A DNA stretch of 64,000 bases, from contig NZ_JNAI01000004.1 in NCBI RefSeq assembly GCF_000759855.1, positions 23,774-87,773 of the forward strand. The letters are read 5' to 3'. A program made the position numbers and the translations under genes. The notes under the pieces were generated by a model that was not told the DNA's origin, made no database searches, and worked only from the letters and a program-made list of their open reading frames with translations. Shown here piece after piece: positions 55,735-63,750 of the stretch (its first letter is position 1; each line of letters opens with the position of its first letter). The stretch comes from Prochlorococcus marinus str. MIT 9107. GTDB taxonomy: Bacteria > Cyanobacteriota > Cyanobacteriia > PCC-6307 > Cyanobiaceae.

Positions 55735-56999
55735 TGTCTTAATGATCTAGAGCGTTTCAGTATAGATAAGACAAATCCAATAGATATAAAGTTAATTACC
55801 AAAGATGTTCTGCCATAGCTCATAAAAGGAAGAGGTATTCCAGTAACTGGTCCTAATCCAATGGTCATAAATAAATTAATAATTATTTGGAATAAAAAAG
55901 TTGCAGCGATTCCAATAATAATTAGGGATTCGAAGTCACTTCTAGCACTTTTTGCAATATTAATAAGTTTTTTAATCAAAAAAAAGAACAAAAATAAAAC
56001 TATTATGCATCCTAAAAAACCCAATTCTTCACCTAAAGCACTGAATATAAAATCAGTATGTTGCTCTGGTATAAATTGCAAATTAGTCAGCTTACCTTGT
56101 AATAAGCCAGTCCCGAAGAGTCCTCCAGAGCCAATTGCAATTTTACTCTGAATTAAATGATATCCACCACCTAATGGATCTCTATTTGGATCTAAAAATA
56201 AAACTAATCTATCTTTTTGATATTCTTTTAGACCGTATTGCCATAAAATTGGTGTAAATTTTGCTATGAAAAAATGAAAGGAAATCGCAAGAACTGAAAA
56301 AATAATTTTCTTTTTCGAAGATCTATAAGCAAGATATCCTATAAATGGAATCCAAACACAAAGAACAGTTGGAAAAGTTAAATACAATATCGAAGTAACA
56401 ATACAAAAGACTAATATTAAAATCCACTCTATGGGCATTTGAGCCCAATAGAGCATTACACCTGTCAAAACTACTAAAACTAAAGAGGTTCCTAAGTCCG
56501 GTTGAAAGAAAATTAATATCCAAGGGAAAATAACTACTAACAAGGGTAATACTAAATCTCTTATTGTTGAAATTATTTTTTTGTCGAGCACTAATGCAAG
56601 AGTTAGCACAGTGCTTAATTTAGATACTTCCGAAGGCTGAAAGGAAAGAATCCCCAAGTTTAGCCATCTTTGAGATCCAGAAACTGAGATCCCTACAAAA
56701 TAAACAAGAAATAAGGATATTAAAGTACACAAATAGAATGGTATCAAATACTTTCTTATTCTCTCTAAGGGTATATAAGAAATCAAATATGCCAAAAAAT
56801 ATCCTAAAAATCCAGTCAAAATATGAGTTGAATAATTAGACACTAATAAATCTCCTTGGATACTTTTTATTAAAAAACCCGAAATTATAACCAAACATAG
56901 GGGAATCAAAAGTATTGGAGAAAATAAAAATCCTCTACTAAACTTGTATTTTTTGCTTAAAAATCCTCTCTGATTTAATAAAGAAATTCCCTTAAACAT
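55731..56999 (-). CDS. rodA: RodA/FtsW/SpoVE family peptidoglycan polymerase
   Basis: A 422-residue multi-pass membrane protein (about ten helices) of the SEDS family, which polymerises lipid II during cell elongation. Seen: GSQRWLNLGILSFQPSEVSKL (the RW..G..QPSE signature), FQPDLGTSLVL, LLQGKLTNLQFIPEQHTDFIFS pattern with the catalytic Asp region, and the C-terminal GIPLPFMSYGRTSL. It lies 3 bp after mrp. Confidence 0.95.
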   Translation of the reverse strand: MFKGISLLNQRGFLSKKYKFSRGFLFSPILLIPLCLVIISGFLIKSIQGDLLVSNYSTHILTGFLGYFLAYLISYIPLERIRKYLIPFYLCTLISLFLVYFVGISVSGSQRWLNLGILSFQPSEVSKLSTVLTLALVLDKKIISTIRDLVLPLLVVIFPWILIFFQPDLGTSLVLVVLTGVMLYWAQMPIEWILILVFCIVTSILYLTFPTVLCVWIPFIGYLAYRSSKKKIIFSVLAISFHFFIAKFTPILWQYGLKEYQKDRLVLFLDPNRDPLGGGYHLIQSKIAIGSGGLFGTGLLQGKLTNLQFIPEQHTDFIFSALGEELGFLGCIIVLFLFFFLIKKLINIAKSARSDFESLIIIGIAATFLFQIIINLFMTIGLGPVTGIPLPFMSYGRTSLVINFISIGFVLSILKRSRSLRH

Positions 57000-57002
57000 A
57001 AA

Positions 57003-58073
57003 TTATTTACTAATAAATTTATTTTCAATTAATTGGGCTAAATTACCAAATCTAATGGAACTTTCTTTATTTGGCTGGCTTATTGAGATTGGTATGCCTT
57101 TGTTGCTTTCATCAACAAGCGGGATTTCAATAGGAATTTGAGCTAATAATGGTAAATCATTCTCTTTAGCTAGAGTTTGTCCACCACCTTTTCCAAAAAT
57201 TTCATATTTTTTATTAGGCATATCAGGCGGAATAAATACTGACATGTTTTCTACAATCCCCAATAAAGGTACCCCAAGTTGTTTAAACATTGCTAATCCC
57301 CTTCTTGCATCTTGCAAAGATACTTGTTGTGGAGTAGTGACTACAATAGCTCCAGAAATAGGTACAGATTGAGATAAGGAAATTTGAGCGTCTCCTGTTC
57401 CTGGAGGTAAGTCAATAACCAAAAAATCAAGATTATTCCATTCAACTTGGTAGAGAAATTGACGGATAATACTATTTAGCATTGGTCCTCTCCATATAAC
57501 TGGCTGACCTTCTTCTATGAGAAAACCCATTGATACTAAAGAAATTCCATATTTACTTATTGGTATTAACCTTTGATCATTACCACTGCCTTCTGTAACC
57601 TTTGGATTCTGTTCAGCGACTCCCATCATTGATGGAGTATTAGGTCCATAAATATCCGCATCTAGCAAACCAGTTTTTAATCCTAATTTAGCTAAAGAAC
57701 AAGCAAGATTAACTGCAATGGTACTTTTCCCAACTCCACCTTTTCCACTACTAACAGCTATGATGTGCCGAATACCTTTAATCTGCTGCAATTCAGGGAC
57801 ATTACTATCTGTTTTAGATTCTGGTTTCGGAGGATTATTATCTATCTCTATTTGAACATCATCAATATCTTTAAAATTTAGTAGTATTTGGCGAACCTCT
57901 TGTACAATTCTATCTCTCTGAGAATTTGCGAATGATGGTAATGATAGTGTTAAGATTACTCTTGGTATAATTACTCTTACGTTTTTAATCCACTGTAATT
58001 CAATTACATTTTTCTTTGATCCAACATCTAAAACCCTTTGTAAAGCAAAATTGGCATCTTCTATTGTGGTCAT
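57003..58073 (-). CDS. mrp: Mrp/ApbC family Fe-S cluster carrier ATPase
   Basis: A 356-residue P-loop protein: N-terminal MIP18/DUF59 domain (~residues 1-85), then the deviant Walker A SSGKGGVGKSTIAVNLA, DADIYGPNTPSMMG, LIDLPPGTGDAQISLSQ and VVTTPQQVSLQDARRG. In the position where many Mrp proteins have a CXXC for the cluster (after NMSxF), this one reads IPPDMPNKK, without cysteines. Confidence 0.93.
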   Translation of the reverse strand: MTTIEDANFALQRVLDVGSKKNVIELQWIKNVRVIIPRVILTLSLPSFANSQRDRIVQEVRQILLNFKDIDDVQIEIDNNPPKPESKTDSNVPELQQIKGIRHIIAVSSGKGGVGKSTIAVNLACSLAKLGLKTGLLDADIYGPNTPSMMGVAEQNPKVTEGSGNDQRLIPISKYGISLVSMGFLIEEGQPVIWRGPMLNSIIRQFLYQVEWNNLDFLVIDLPPGTGDAQISLSQSVPISGAIVVTTPQQVSLQDARRGLAMFKQLGVPLLGIVENMSVFIPPDMPNKKYEIFGKGGGQTLAKENDLPLLAQIPIEIPLVDESNKGIPISISQPNKESSIRFGNLAQLIENKFISK

Positions 58074-58231
58074 TAAACTTTTAAATATTTTAACAAGGTA
58101 GTCGACTCTTTAAAAGATTAAGAACTATGTCGAACTATCAAATAATAGGAAATAAGCCCCCCTTAAGAGAAATTATAAAGGGAAACTTATAATTAACCAA
58201 AAAATTCTTTTTCTTAAGATTTACTAAATAC

Positions 58232-59260
58232 ATGTTCAAAGAACCCCCTAAAAATTCGAGAGAAAAAACTAAAAATCTCTTATTAAATCTACAAGACAAA
58301 ATTTGTTTAGGCCTTGAAAAGATTGATGGCAAAGGGCAATTTACTGAAGAATCTTGGCTAAGAGACGAAGGTGGTGGTGGCAGATCAAGAGTATTGAAAA
58401 ACGGTTCTATTTTTGAGCAAGCAGGAGTAAACTTTTCTGAAGTACAAGGAAAAGAATTACCTCAATCAATAATCTCTCAGAGGCCCGAAGCAAAAGGTCA
58501 TGAATGGTTCGCAACAGGAACTTCCATGGTATTGCATCCTAAGAATCCCTATATTCCTACAGTTCATCTTAATTATCGGTATTTTGAAGCTGGTCCTGTT
58601 TGGTGGTTTGGAGGAGGTGCCGACTTAACACCTTTTTATCCTTATCTTTCTGATGTAAGAAATTTTCATAAAGAGCATAAAAAAGCTTGTGAAAAAGTTA
58701 ATAAAGATTTGCATAAAGTATTCAAACCATGGTGTGATGAATATTTCTTCTTGAAGCACAGAAATGAATCTCGAGGTATAGGAGGTATTTTTTATGATTA
58801 TCAAGATGGTTCAGGCAATATTTATAGAGGAAACAATCAAGATGGAGAGGCATCAAAAGCTTCACAAAATATTGGTGAATCTAATTTAAATTGGGATGAT
58901 TTATATTCTTTAGCAGAAAACTGTGGAAAAGCTTTTCTCCCTTCATATCTACCCATTATTGAAAAAAGAGTTAATCAAAAATATACATCAAATGAAAGAG
59001 AGTTTCAGCTTTATAGAAGAGGTAGATATGTCGAATTCAATTTAGTGTGGGATAGAGGGACGATTTTTGGATTACAAACAAACGGTAGAACCGAATCCAT
59101 ATTAATGTCATTACCACCTTTAGCTAAATGGGAATATGGATATAAAGCTAAAAAAGGTTCAAGAGAGCAATTTCTCACGTCAATTTTCACAAAACCGCAA
59201 GATTGGTTAAATGATAAAGATTTAGAAAGATTTTGCATTGAAAATAATATTTTTGATTAA
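58232..59260 (+). CDS. hemF: Aerobic coproporphyrinogen III oxidase
   Basis: A 342-residue HemF, oxygen-dependent step to protoporphyrinogen IX for chlorophyll and haem. Seen: the conserved [30 protein letters not shown] pattern (about residues 108-125), [14 protein letters not shown], and [25 protein letters not shown] pattern near the C-terminus. Divergent from mrp across 158 bp, where nothing else is visible. Confidence 0.97.
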   Translation: MFKEPPKNSREKTKNLLLNLQDKICLGLEKIDGKGQFTEESWLRDEGGGGRSRVLKNGSIFEQAGVNFSEVQGKELPQSIISQRPEAKGHEWFATGTSMVLHPKNPYIPTVHLNYRYFEAGPVWWFGGGADLTPFYPYLSDVRNFHKEHKKACEKVNKDLHKVFKPWCDEYFFLKHRNESRGIGGIFYDYQDGSGNIYRGNNQDGEASKASQNIGESNLNWDDLYSLAENCGKAFLPSYLPIIEKRVNQKYTSNEREFQLYRRGRYVEFNLVWDRGTIFGLQTNGRTESILMSLPPLAKWEYGYKAKKGSREQFLTSIFTKPQDWLNDKDLERFCIENNIFD

Positions 59261-59289
59261 ACAATTGTGAACCTCCTTCTGAGCTGATT

Positions 59290-59847
59290 TTAAATAGGAG
59301 TTTTAAATAAAGAACCGTCACTTTTCAATTGAAGTTTTTCTCCTAGTTCATTTTCTAACGAAATTAATTCATCCCTATGCGCTCTTAATCTCATTAAAGT
59401 TGAATCGTTATCATTTTCATTAATTAATCTTAATTCGAATTTCTCCTCTCTGGCTGATTTTTTAAAATAAATAATGCCAGAAAAAGGGCCACCAACTAAT
59501 CCTAAGAGAATAGGCCACCAACCTAATCCAGGATATACTTGAATAATTACTAATCCCAAAGCGCAAGAGCCAAAACCGCCAAGAAAACCTAAAAAAATTG
59601 CTAAAAATTTGCTAGACACAACTTGTCCTTTAAATATCAAAATTCTTTGTTCAAAATCTCCTCCCGTTTGCTTCCATCCCCTTAAATTAAGCCATTCACA
59701 TAAACCATTTAAAACCTTAATTGGCTTTTGAGAAGATGAAATCTCAACAATGGTGGTTCTATCTTTACTTGAAGCTCTTAGAAAAAAAAATAATCCTATG
59801 GCGAGAAGAATTGTCAGCAATAAAGTTGAATTTAAGGAATAGGACAT
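59290..59847 (-). CDS. CCB2/CCB4-like cofactor-assembly protein (complex C subunit B)
   Basis: A 185-residue membrane protein: an N-terminal helix (LLLTILLAIGLFFFL), a short soluble part with LNLRGWKQTGG, and a Gly-rich helical hairpin (FLAIFLGFLGGFGSCALGLVII and GWWPILLGLVGGPFSGIIYF), then a charged C-terminal helix. This layout fits PF11152, the CCB2/CCB4 family that helps attach haem c' to cytochrome b6 in plastids. It converges with hemF 29 bp away. Confidence 0.72.
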   Translation of the reverse strand: MSYSLNSTLLLTILLAIGLFFFLRASSKDRTTIVEISSSQKPIKVLNGLCEWLNLRGWKQTGGDFEQRILIFKGQVVSSKFLAIFLGFLGGFGSCALGLVIIQVYPGLGWWPILLGLVGGPFSGIIYFKKSAREEKFELRLINENDNDSTLMRLRAHRDELISLENELGEKLQLKSDGSLFKTPI

Positions 59848-60016
59848 TAAATGAATTTTTTATAGTAACTCGAGAATAAAAATTAAAGTTACATCATATT
59901 ATAATTTTTTAGATTTATTCTGTAAAATAAAGTGTATTTCGATAAAAAATTCTTAATTAAATAAAACCATTAAATAATATCCCAAAACTTAAATGACTTT
60001 AATTACTTATTAAATT

Positions 60017-60652
60017 ATGAATATTGAAAATAAAAATATTGATCTTCTTTATAGTGATTTAACAACAGATTTATATAATCTTTATAAAAAATCATCCTAT
60101 CTAGCTATTGACACTGAAGCAATGGGGTTAATTCATGGAAGAGATAGATTATGTTTAGTGCAAATATGCAATGAATATAAAAGAACATCCTGTATAAAAA
60201 TCCAACTTAATACATCTTCTTCTCCTCATTTAAAAGCACTTCTTGAAGATGAAAAAATTACTAAAATCTTTCACTATGCAAGATTTGATGTAGCAGCGCT
60301 AAAATGCAATCTGGGAATTAATACAAAAAATATTTTTTGTACAAAAATTGGCAGTAAATTAGCAAGAACATATACAAATAAACACGGTTTAAAAGATTTG
60401 ATTAATGAATTATTAGGTATAGAATTAGACAAAAGTTCACAATGCAGTGATTGGGGTAGCGAGGAAGATTTAACAAAATATCAATTAGATTATGCAGCAA
60501 ATGATGTTAGATATTTAATTGAAGCCATGCATAAATTAAAAGTTATCTTAGAGAGAGAAAATAGATATGAGTTAGCCCAAAAATGTTTCAATACAATTGC
60601 TGTGCATGCTGATTTAGACATCCTTAAATTTTCAAATATATTTGAACATTAA
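60017..60652 (+). CDS. rnd: Ribonuclease D-type 3'-5' exonuclease
   Basis: A 211-residue protein with the DEDDy exonuclease set: YLAIDTEAMGL (D and E, about residues 32-34), KIFHYARFDVAAL (D), and YQLDYAANDVRYL (Y and D). The HRDC domain of E. coli RNase D is absent, so only the catalytic domain is kept, which is common in cyanobacteria. Isolated gene, convergent with a small hypothetical (3 bp). Confidence 0.92.
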   Translation: MNIENKNIDLLYSDLTTDLYNLYKKSSYLAIDTEAMGLIHGRDRLCLVQICNEYKRTSCIKIQLNTSSSPHLKALLEDEKITKIFHYARFDVAALKCNLGINTKNIFCTKIGSKLARTYTNKHGLKDLINELLGIELDKSSQCSDWGSEEDLTKYQLDYAANDVRYLIEAMHKLKVILERENRYELAQKCFNTIAVHADLDILKFSNIFEH

Positions 60653-60655
60653 AAA

Positions 60656-60922
60656 TCAATCTTCAGTTAAAAAATTATCTTCATCATTAATAGATTCCAT
60701 TAGCTTATCAAGTATTCGCGAAGAACTTAGTTTATTCACTTCATTTTGTTCGCAAATTTCTAAGAGATTTTGAGCAACTTGTATTTTTTCTTTAATAGTT
60801 TTGGAACCTTCTTTTGCAATTTGAATTTCTACTTTCTTCTTAGCGGAGGATATGCTTATACTCATAAGCTTTGCAATCTCTGCGCAAATTTTTAAATATT
60901 GCCGATCATTTATTGGATACAT
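60656..60922 (-). CDS. Small hypothetical protein, helical
   Basis: An 88-residue protein with no clear family. It is mostly charged helix: EIAKLMSISISSAKKKVEIQIA, EKIQVAQNLLEICEQN, then an acidic tail (ESINDEDNFLTED). No membrane segment is seen. It is 28 bp from the LpxB-like stop on the same strand, so it may be downstream in that transcript. Confidence 0.6.
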   Translation of the reverse strand: MYPINDRQYLKICAEIAKLMSISISSAKKKVEIQIAKEGSKTIKEKIQVAQNLLEICEQNEVNKLSSSRILDKLMESINDEDNFLTED

Positions 60923-60950
60923 AAAAGATTTAAAACACAGGTTTCACTTA

Positions 60951-62180
60951 CTAAGATAACAAATGAGAGTTGATAGATTCTACAATTTTTTTGCTTGCGC
61001 CAGATTGACCCATTCTTTTTTTTCCAATTTTTGCTTGCTCCAATCTATAAATTTTTTCTCTCAAAAGTAAACTTAACCGTTTCAAAAGAATTTCTTTATT
61101 CCTGCACGCTAAAACACTACCTCCCAATAATCTAGATTGTCTTTTTGCAAATGACTTTGTAAATTGTGGTCCTGACCCAGGTAGAGAAAGAGATGGAATC
61201 CCTAGACCAGCAATTTGCTCTGTAGCAGTTCCTGCATTAGACAAACCAACATCAGCCATATTGGCCCATAAATTGAATTTGCCTTTTCCAATCAATATAT
61301 ATTGTTTTTTCTTTTTCCAAACTGAATCTTCATCAATAGAAAATTCAACCTTACTCTGTTTTGTAAAACCATATTTATTTAAATAACTTTGAATTTTAAT
61401 TACATTCGCATTAATGCTTAAAGGCAAAAGTATTACCAAATCTGCAGATAAATTAAGATCTTGCAAACAGTCAAGAAAATTATCAAGATTTTTAAATGCT
61501 TCTGGGTATCTACTGCCAATTAACAAAATTATCCTTTTGAAAGCAAGAATATTTGATATCTTTTCATTTTTTGCATTCACGAAATCCATCATTGGATTGC
61601 CTAAGTATTTTGCATGAATATTCTTTCTATTCAAATTATCAGCTGTGATTTTATCTCTCATAATTAAATTCTTACATCTTGGAGATGTCATTAAAAACAT
61701 TTCCCATGGGTCCCATTCGGAACCTTTAAATTTATGATAAAAATCGCTTAGAGCCCAACCAGGACCATCACTCCAAGTATGGTCACTTTTGGAAGTTCCA
61801 ACAAAACTAAATTCGCATTCTGAACTCCATGCGTAAAATAATGGTAGAAAATCTCCTACTGCAATAATTTTGCAGTTATATTTTGACTTTTGTTTGACAA
61901 TTAAAAAATTTCTTAAATTATCAATTAAAAATCCTGCCAACAAATCAAGCAAAAATCCCTTAAGACTTTGATTACTAAAACCTCCACTAGGCAGCACTTT
62001 TAAAAATCCTATTTTACGAAAATTATTTGATTGCATGGAATTAAATACATCTCCTTTTCCTACTAGAGGCAAAACTTCGATATTTATATTTTTTATTTTT
62101 TTTAATAATCTTTTTATTATTTCAGATGCAATTACATCTTCTCCATGGCCATTGCATATAAATAATAGAGAATGAGTCAC
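60951..62180 (-). CDS. LpxB-like glycosyltransferase-fold protein (TIGR03492-type)
   Basis: A 409-residue GT-B-like protein starting at GTG 62180 (MTHSLLFICNGHGEDVIASEI). A longer frame to 62369 runs antisense through tRNA-Cys (APRFELGI..) and is rejected. Seen: ICNGHGEDVI near the start, AVGDFLPLFYAW, LGNPMMDFV, LLIGSRYPEAF and the C-terminal SNAGTATEQIAGLGIPSLSLPGSGPQFTKSFAKRQ pattern, which parallels the UDP-sugar site of lipid-A-disaccharide synthase. Cyanobacteria have atypical lipid A or none, so the substrate is open. Confidence 0.82.
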   Translation of the reverse strand: MTHSLLFICNGHGEDVIASEIIKRLLKKIKNINIEVLPLVGKGDVFNSMQSNNFRKIGFLKVLPSGGFSNQSLKGFLLDLLAGFLIDNLRNFLIVKQKSKYNCKIIAVGDFLPLFYAWSSECEFSFVGTSKSDHTWSDGPGWALSDFYHKFKGSEWDPWEMFLMTSPRCKNLIMRDKITADNLNRKNIHAKYLGNPMMDFVNAKNEKISNILAFKRIILLIGSRYPEAFKNLDNFLDCLQDLNLSADLVILLPLSINANVIKIQSYLNKYGFTKQSKVEFSIDEDSVWKKKKQYILIGKGKFNLWANMADVGLSNAGTATEQIAGLGIPSLSLPGSGPQFTKSFAKRQSRLLGGSVLACRNKEILLKRLSLLLREKIYRLEQAKIGKKRMGQSGASKKIVESINSHLLS

Positions 62181-62222
62181 CTTACTGTTAATATCAATAA
62201 AAGATTCAATTGATTTTTTTTC

Positions 62223-62293
62223 GGCGGCATGGCCAAGTGGTAAGGCAGAGGATTGCAAATCCTTTATCCCCAGTTCGAATCTGGGTGCCGCCT
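62223..62293 (+). tRNA. tRNA-Cys (GCA anticodon)
   Basis: A 71-nt cloverleaf: acceptor GGCGGCA with TGCCGCC and discriminator T, D-arm GCCAAGTGGTAAGGC, anticodon loop TTGCAAA giving GCA, T-arm CCCAGTTCGAATCTGGG. CCA is not encoded. Its 3' half plus about 70 bp of downstream flank is repeated in decayed form 1,325 bp away. Confidence 0.98.
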
Positions 62294-62364
62294 TCATTAT
62301 TCGGGTTACAAGATTCTCTGTAATCCCTTCCAAAACCTTGAATTTTGAATATCGGTTCTTAAAT
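62274..62364 (+). repeat. Direct repeat copy A: tRNA-Cys 3' end plus flank (attachment-site-like)
   Basis: Bases 62274-62364 align without gaps to 63599-63689 (constant offset 1,325). By hand count 20 of the first 21 bases match (the T-loop to acceptor end of tRNA-Cys) and about 59 of 91 overall. Identity of the tRNA part is highest, as expected for an integrase core in a tRNA 3' end. Confidence 0.75.
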
Positions 62365-62388
62365 TTCAAAGAATTTTTAGCGGTAGTT

Positions 62389-62404
62389 GAGTGGCAGGTG
62401 AATC
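62389..62404 (+). repeat. GAGTGG(C/T)AGGTGAATC motif, copy 1
   Basis: GAGTGGCAGGTGAATC lies 96 bp past tRNA-Cys and matches 15 of 16 bases with 63526-63541. An inverted relative (GTTGGTAGGTGAATTC read on the minus strand) is at 62436-62451. Confidence 0.65.
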
Positions 62405-62435
62405 GACCTTTTTCCCTTTTGTAATATTATCCCAT

Positions 62436-62451
62436 GAATTCACCTACCAAC
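62436..62451 (-). repeat. GGTAGGTGAAT motif, inverted copy
   Basis: Plus-strand GAATTCACCTACCAAC is the inverse of the motif at 62389-62404, with GTAGGTGAAT shared apart from one base. The pair forms an imperfect inverted repeat with a 31-bp spacer. Confidence 0.55.
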
Positions 62452-62478
62452 TTAGTTTTGCAGTAATCTAATATTGCT

Positions 62479-62844
62479 TTATTTCTTCTCATTTTCTAAG
62501 TAATCGACCATGCTCAATGCTAAAGACATTTGAAGGTTCTTTAATGCTTCTTCATTTTGATTTAAATATTCGTATGACATTCCTCTGCCTAAATACAAAT
62601 ATGAATTTTTAGGATCTAATTCTATTGCTTTAGAGTAATCAGCAATTGATTCCCAATACCTGCTCAAAAATATTTTTACACCCCCTCTAAGGTCATATGC
62701 CTCTACCAGACGGTCTGTATTAATTGGTAAGTAACTCAAAGCAATTGCCTTATCAAAATACTCCAAAGCAATTAAATATGCCTCACAGTCGCTAAAAATT
62801 TTTCCTATTTCAACAAGTTCATTAAATTGAAAAAATTTATTCAT
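62479..62844 (-). CDS. Tetratricopeptide-repeat protein
   Basis: A 121-residue protein with two to three TPR units: SDCEAYLIALEYFDKAIALS, YWESIADYSKAIELDPKN and NSYLYLGRGMSYEYLNQNEEALKNL pattern. TPRs mediate protein contacts. No catalytic domain and no signal peptide. It lies between tRNA-Cys and the secreted hypothetical gene, inside the 1,325-bp unit bracketed by the tRNA repeats, so it is probable island cargo. Confidence 0.75.
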   Translation of the reverse strand: MNKFFQFNELVEIGKIFSDCEAYLIALEYFDKAIALSYLPINTDRLVEAYDLRGGVKIFLSRYWESIADYSKAIELDPKNSYLYLGRGMSYEYLNQNEEALKNLQMSLALSMVDYLENEKK

Positions 62845-62894
62845 CTCAATTGATTTTTCATTTTTTATCTTAAACTTTTACCTTATTTCCATAT

Positions 62895-63359
62895 CTATCT
62901 ATTCCAGAAATCTTGTTTACAAACATTATCAAGATTTTTATTTTTATACGAAATACTAATACAACTTGTCCCAACCAAAAATGAAAAGTTTTTGCTTTTG
63001 AAAGCATGCATACTTGGAAAAATAGATATGATTCCTTTTTCTCTAATAATTTTATTATCATCAAATTTCACAATTATCATAGAATAAATATGAGTATGTG
63101 ATGCTCCTTCCTTGTATCTAGATGGATATTGCTTAAATTTATCCATAATTGATGGAATTTTATAGTTAGATAAGGCAAATTTATATTGAAAGTCGCTATA
63201 AGTATCGTTTGGTTTTCTTATCCGTTTAAATTCGCAATTGAAAACTCTTAATTTCATCTTTTTACATTCTTCTTCAGATTGCTCTAAAAAGTGAGTTTTA
63301 ACTGGAAATGACGTATAACAAAGTATTCCTAAGATAATAATCTTAATAAATGCCTTCAT
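62895..63359 (-). CDS. Secreted hypothetical protein
   Basis: A 154-residue protein with a likely signal peptide (KAFIKIIILGILCYTSFPV) and a mature part with five cysteines (EECKKMKLRVFNCEF, SCISISY, NVCKQ), compatible with disulfides or a periplasmic fold. Nothing else was recognised. It is 50 bp upstream of the TPR gene on the same strand and inside the tRNA-repeat-bracketed unit. Confidence 0.65.
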   Translation of the reverse strand: MKAFIKIIILGILCYTSFPVKTHFLEQSEEECKKMKLRVFNCEFKRIRKPNDTYSDFQYKFALSNYKIPSIMDKFKQYPSRYKEGASHTHIYSMIIVKFDDNKIIREKGIISIFPSMHAFKSKNFSFLVGTSCISISYKNKNLDNVCKQDFWNR

Positions 63360-63517
63360 TTTTGAATTAAAAAAATTAAAAAATCCAACTATTTCGATGA
63401 ACTGAAATCTTTAAATTCATCTTAATCATCATTCAACTTTTAAATTATATTGTGATTAAAATTTCACCTTCCAAAGAAGCAAAAAAGATTCTTATAAAAA
63501 TTAATTAACAATTTTTC

Positions 63518-63541
63518 TGGTAGGTGAGTGGTAGGTGAATC
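63518..63541 (+). repeat. GGTAGGTGA tandem motif, copies 2 and 3
   Basis: TGGTAGGTGA occurs at 63518-63527 and again at 63529-63538 (11-bp period). Together with the following AATC it reproduces the 16-bp motif of 62389-62404 (15 of 16). It lies 58 bp before the decayed tRNA-Cys copy. Confidence 0.65.
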
Positions 63542-63598
63542 AGGCAATCATCACAAAATAAGTCAGTTATAGCAACACTTCTCAAATTTTGCACCCGC

Positions 63599-63689
63599 TT
63601 CGAATCTGGGTGACGCCTTTTTCAAATTAGTAAATAATTTCGCTGTAAAGCGTTCCAAGCACAAGAGTTTATTGTAGCGATTCTTAATA
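63599..63689 (+). repeat. Direct repeat copy B: decayed tRNA-Cys 3' end (attachment-site-like)
   Basis: TTCGAATCTGGGTGACGCCTT at the start differs by one base from the tRNA-Cys 3' end. The next 70 bp match the tRNA-Cys downstream flank at 39 positions without gaps. It cannot form a functional tRNA, because the 5' half is missing. Partial resemblance continues about 20 bp into the anticodon arm. Confidence 0.75.
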
Positions 63690-63750
63690 CTCAAGACGAT
63701 CAGAGTGGGCGGTAAGTTACCTAATAAATTATAAGGTTTTTTGATACTTT

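Noticed and set aside
62181..62369. N-terminal extension of the LpxB-like gene to 62369
   Set aside because: The extra 63 residues read antisense through tRNA-Cys (the typical APRFELGI pattern). GTG at 62180 directly precedes the conserved start.
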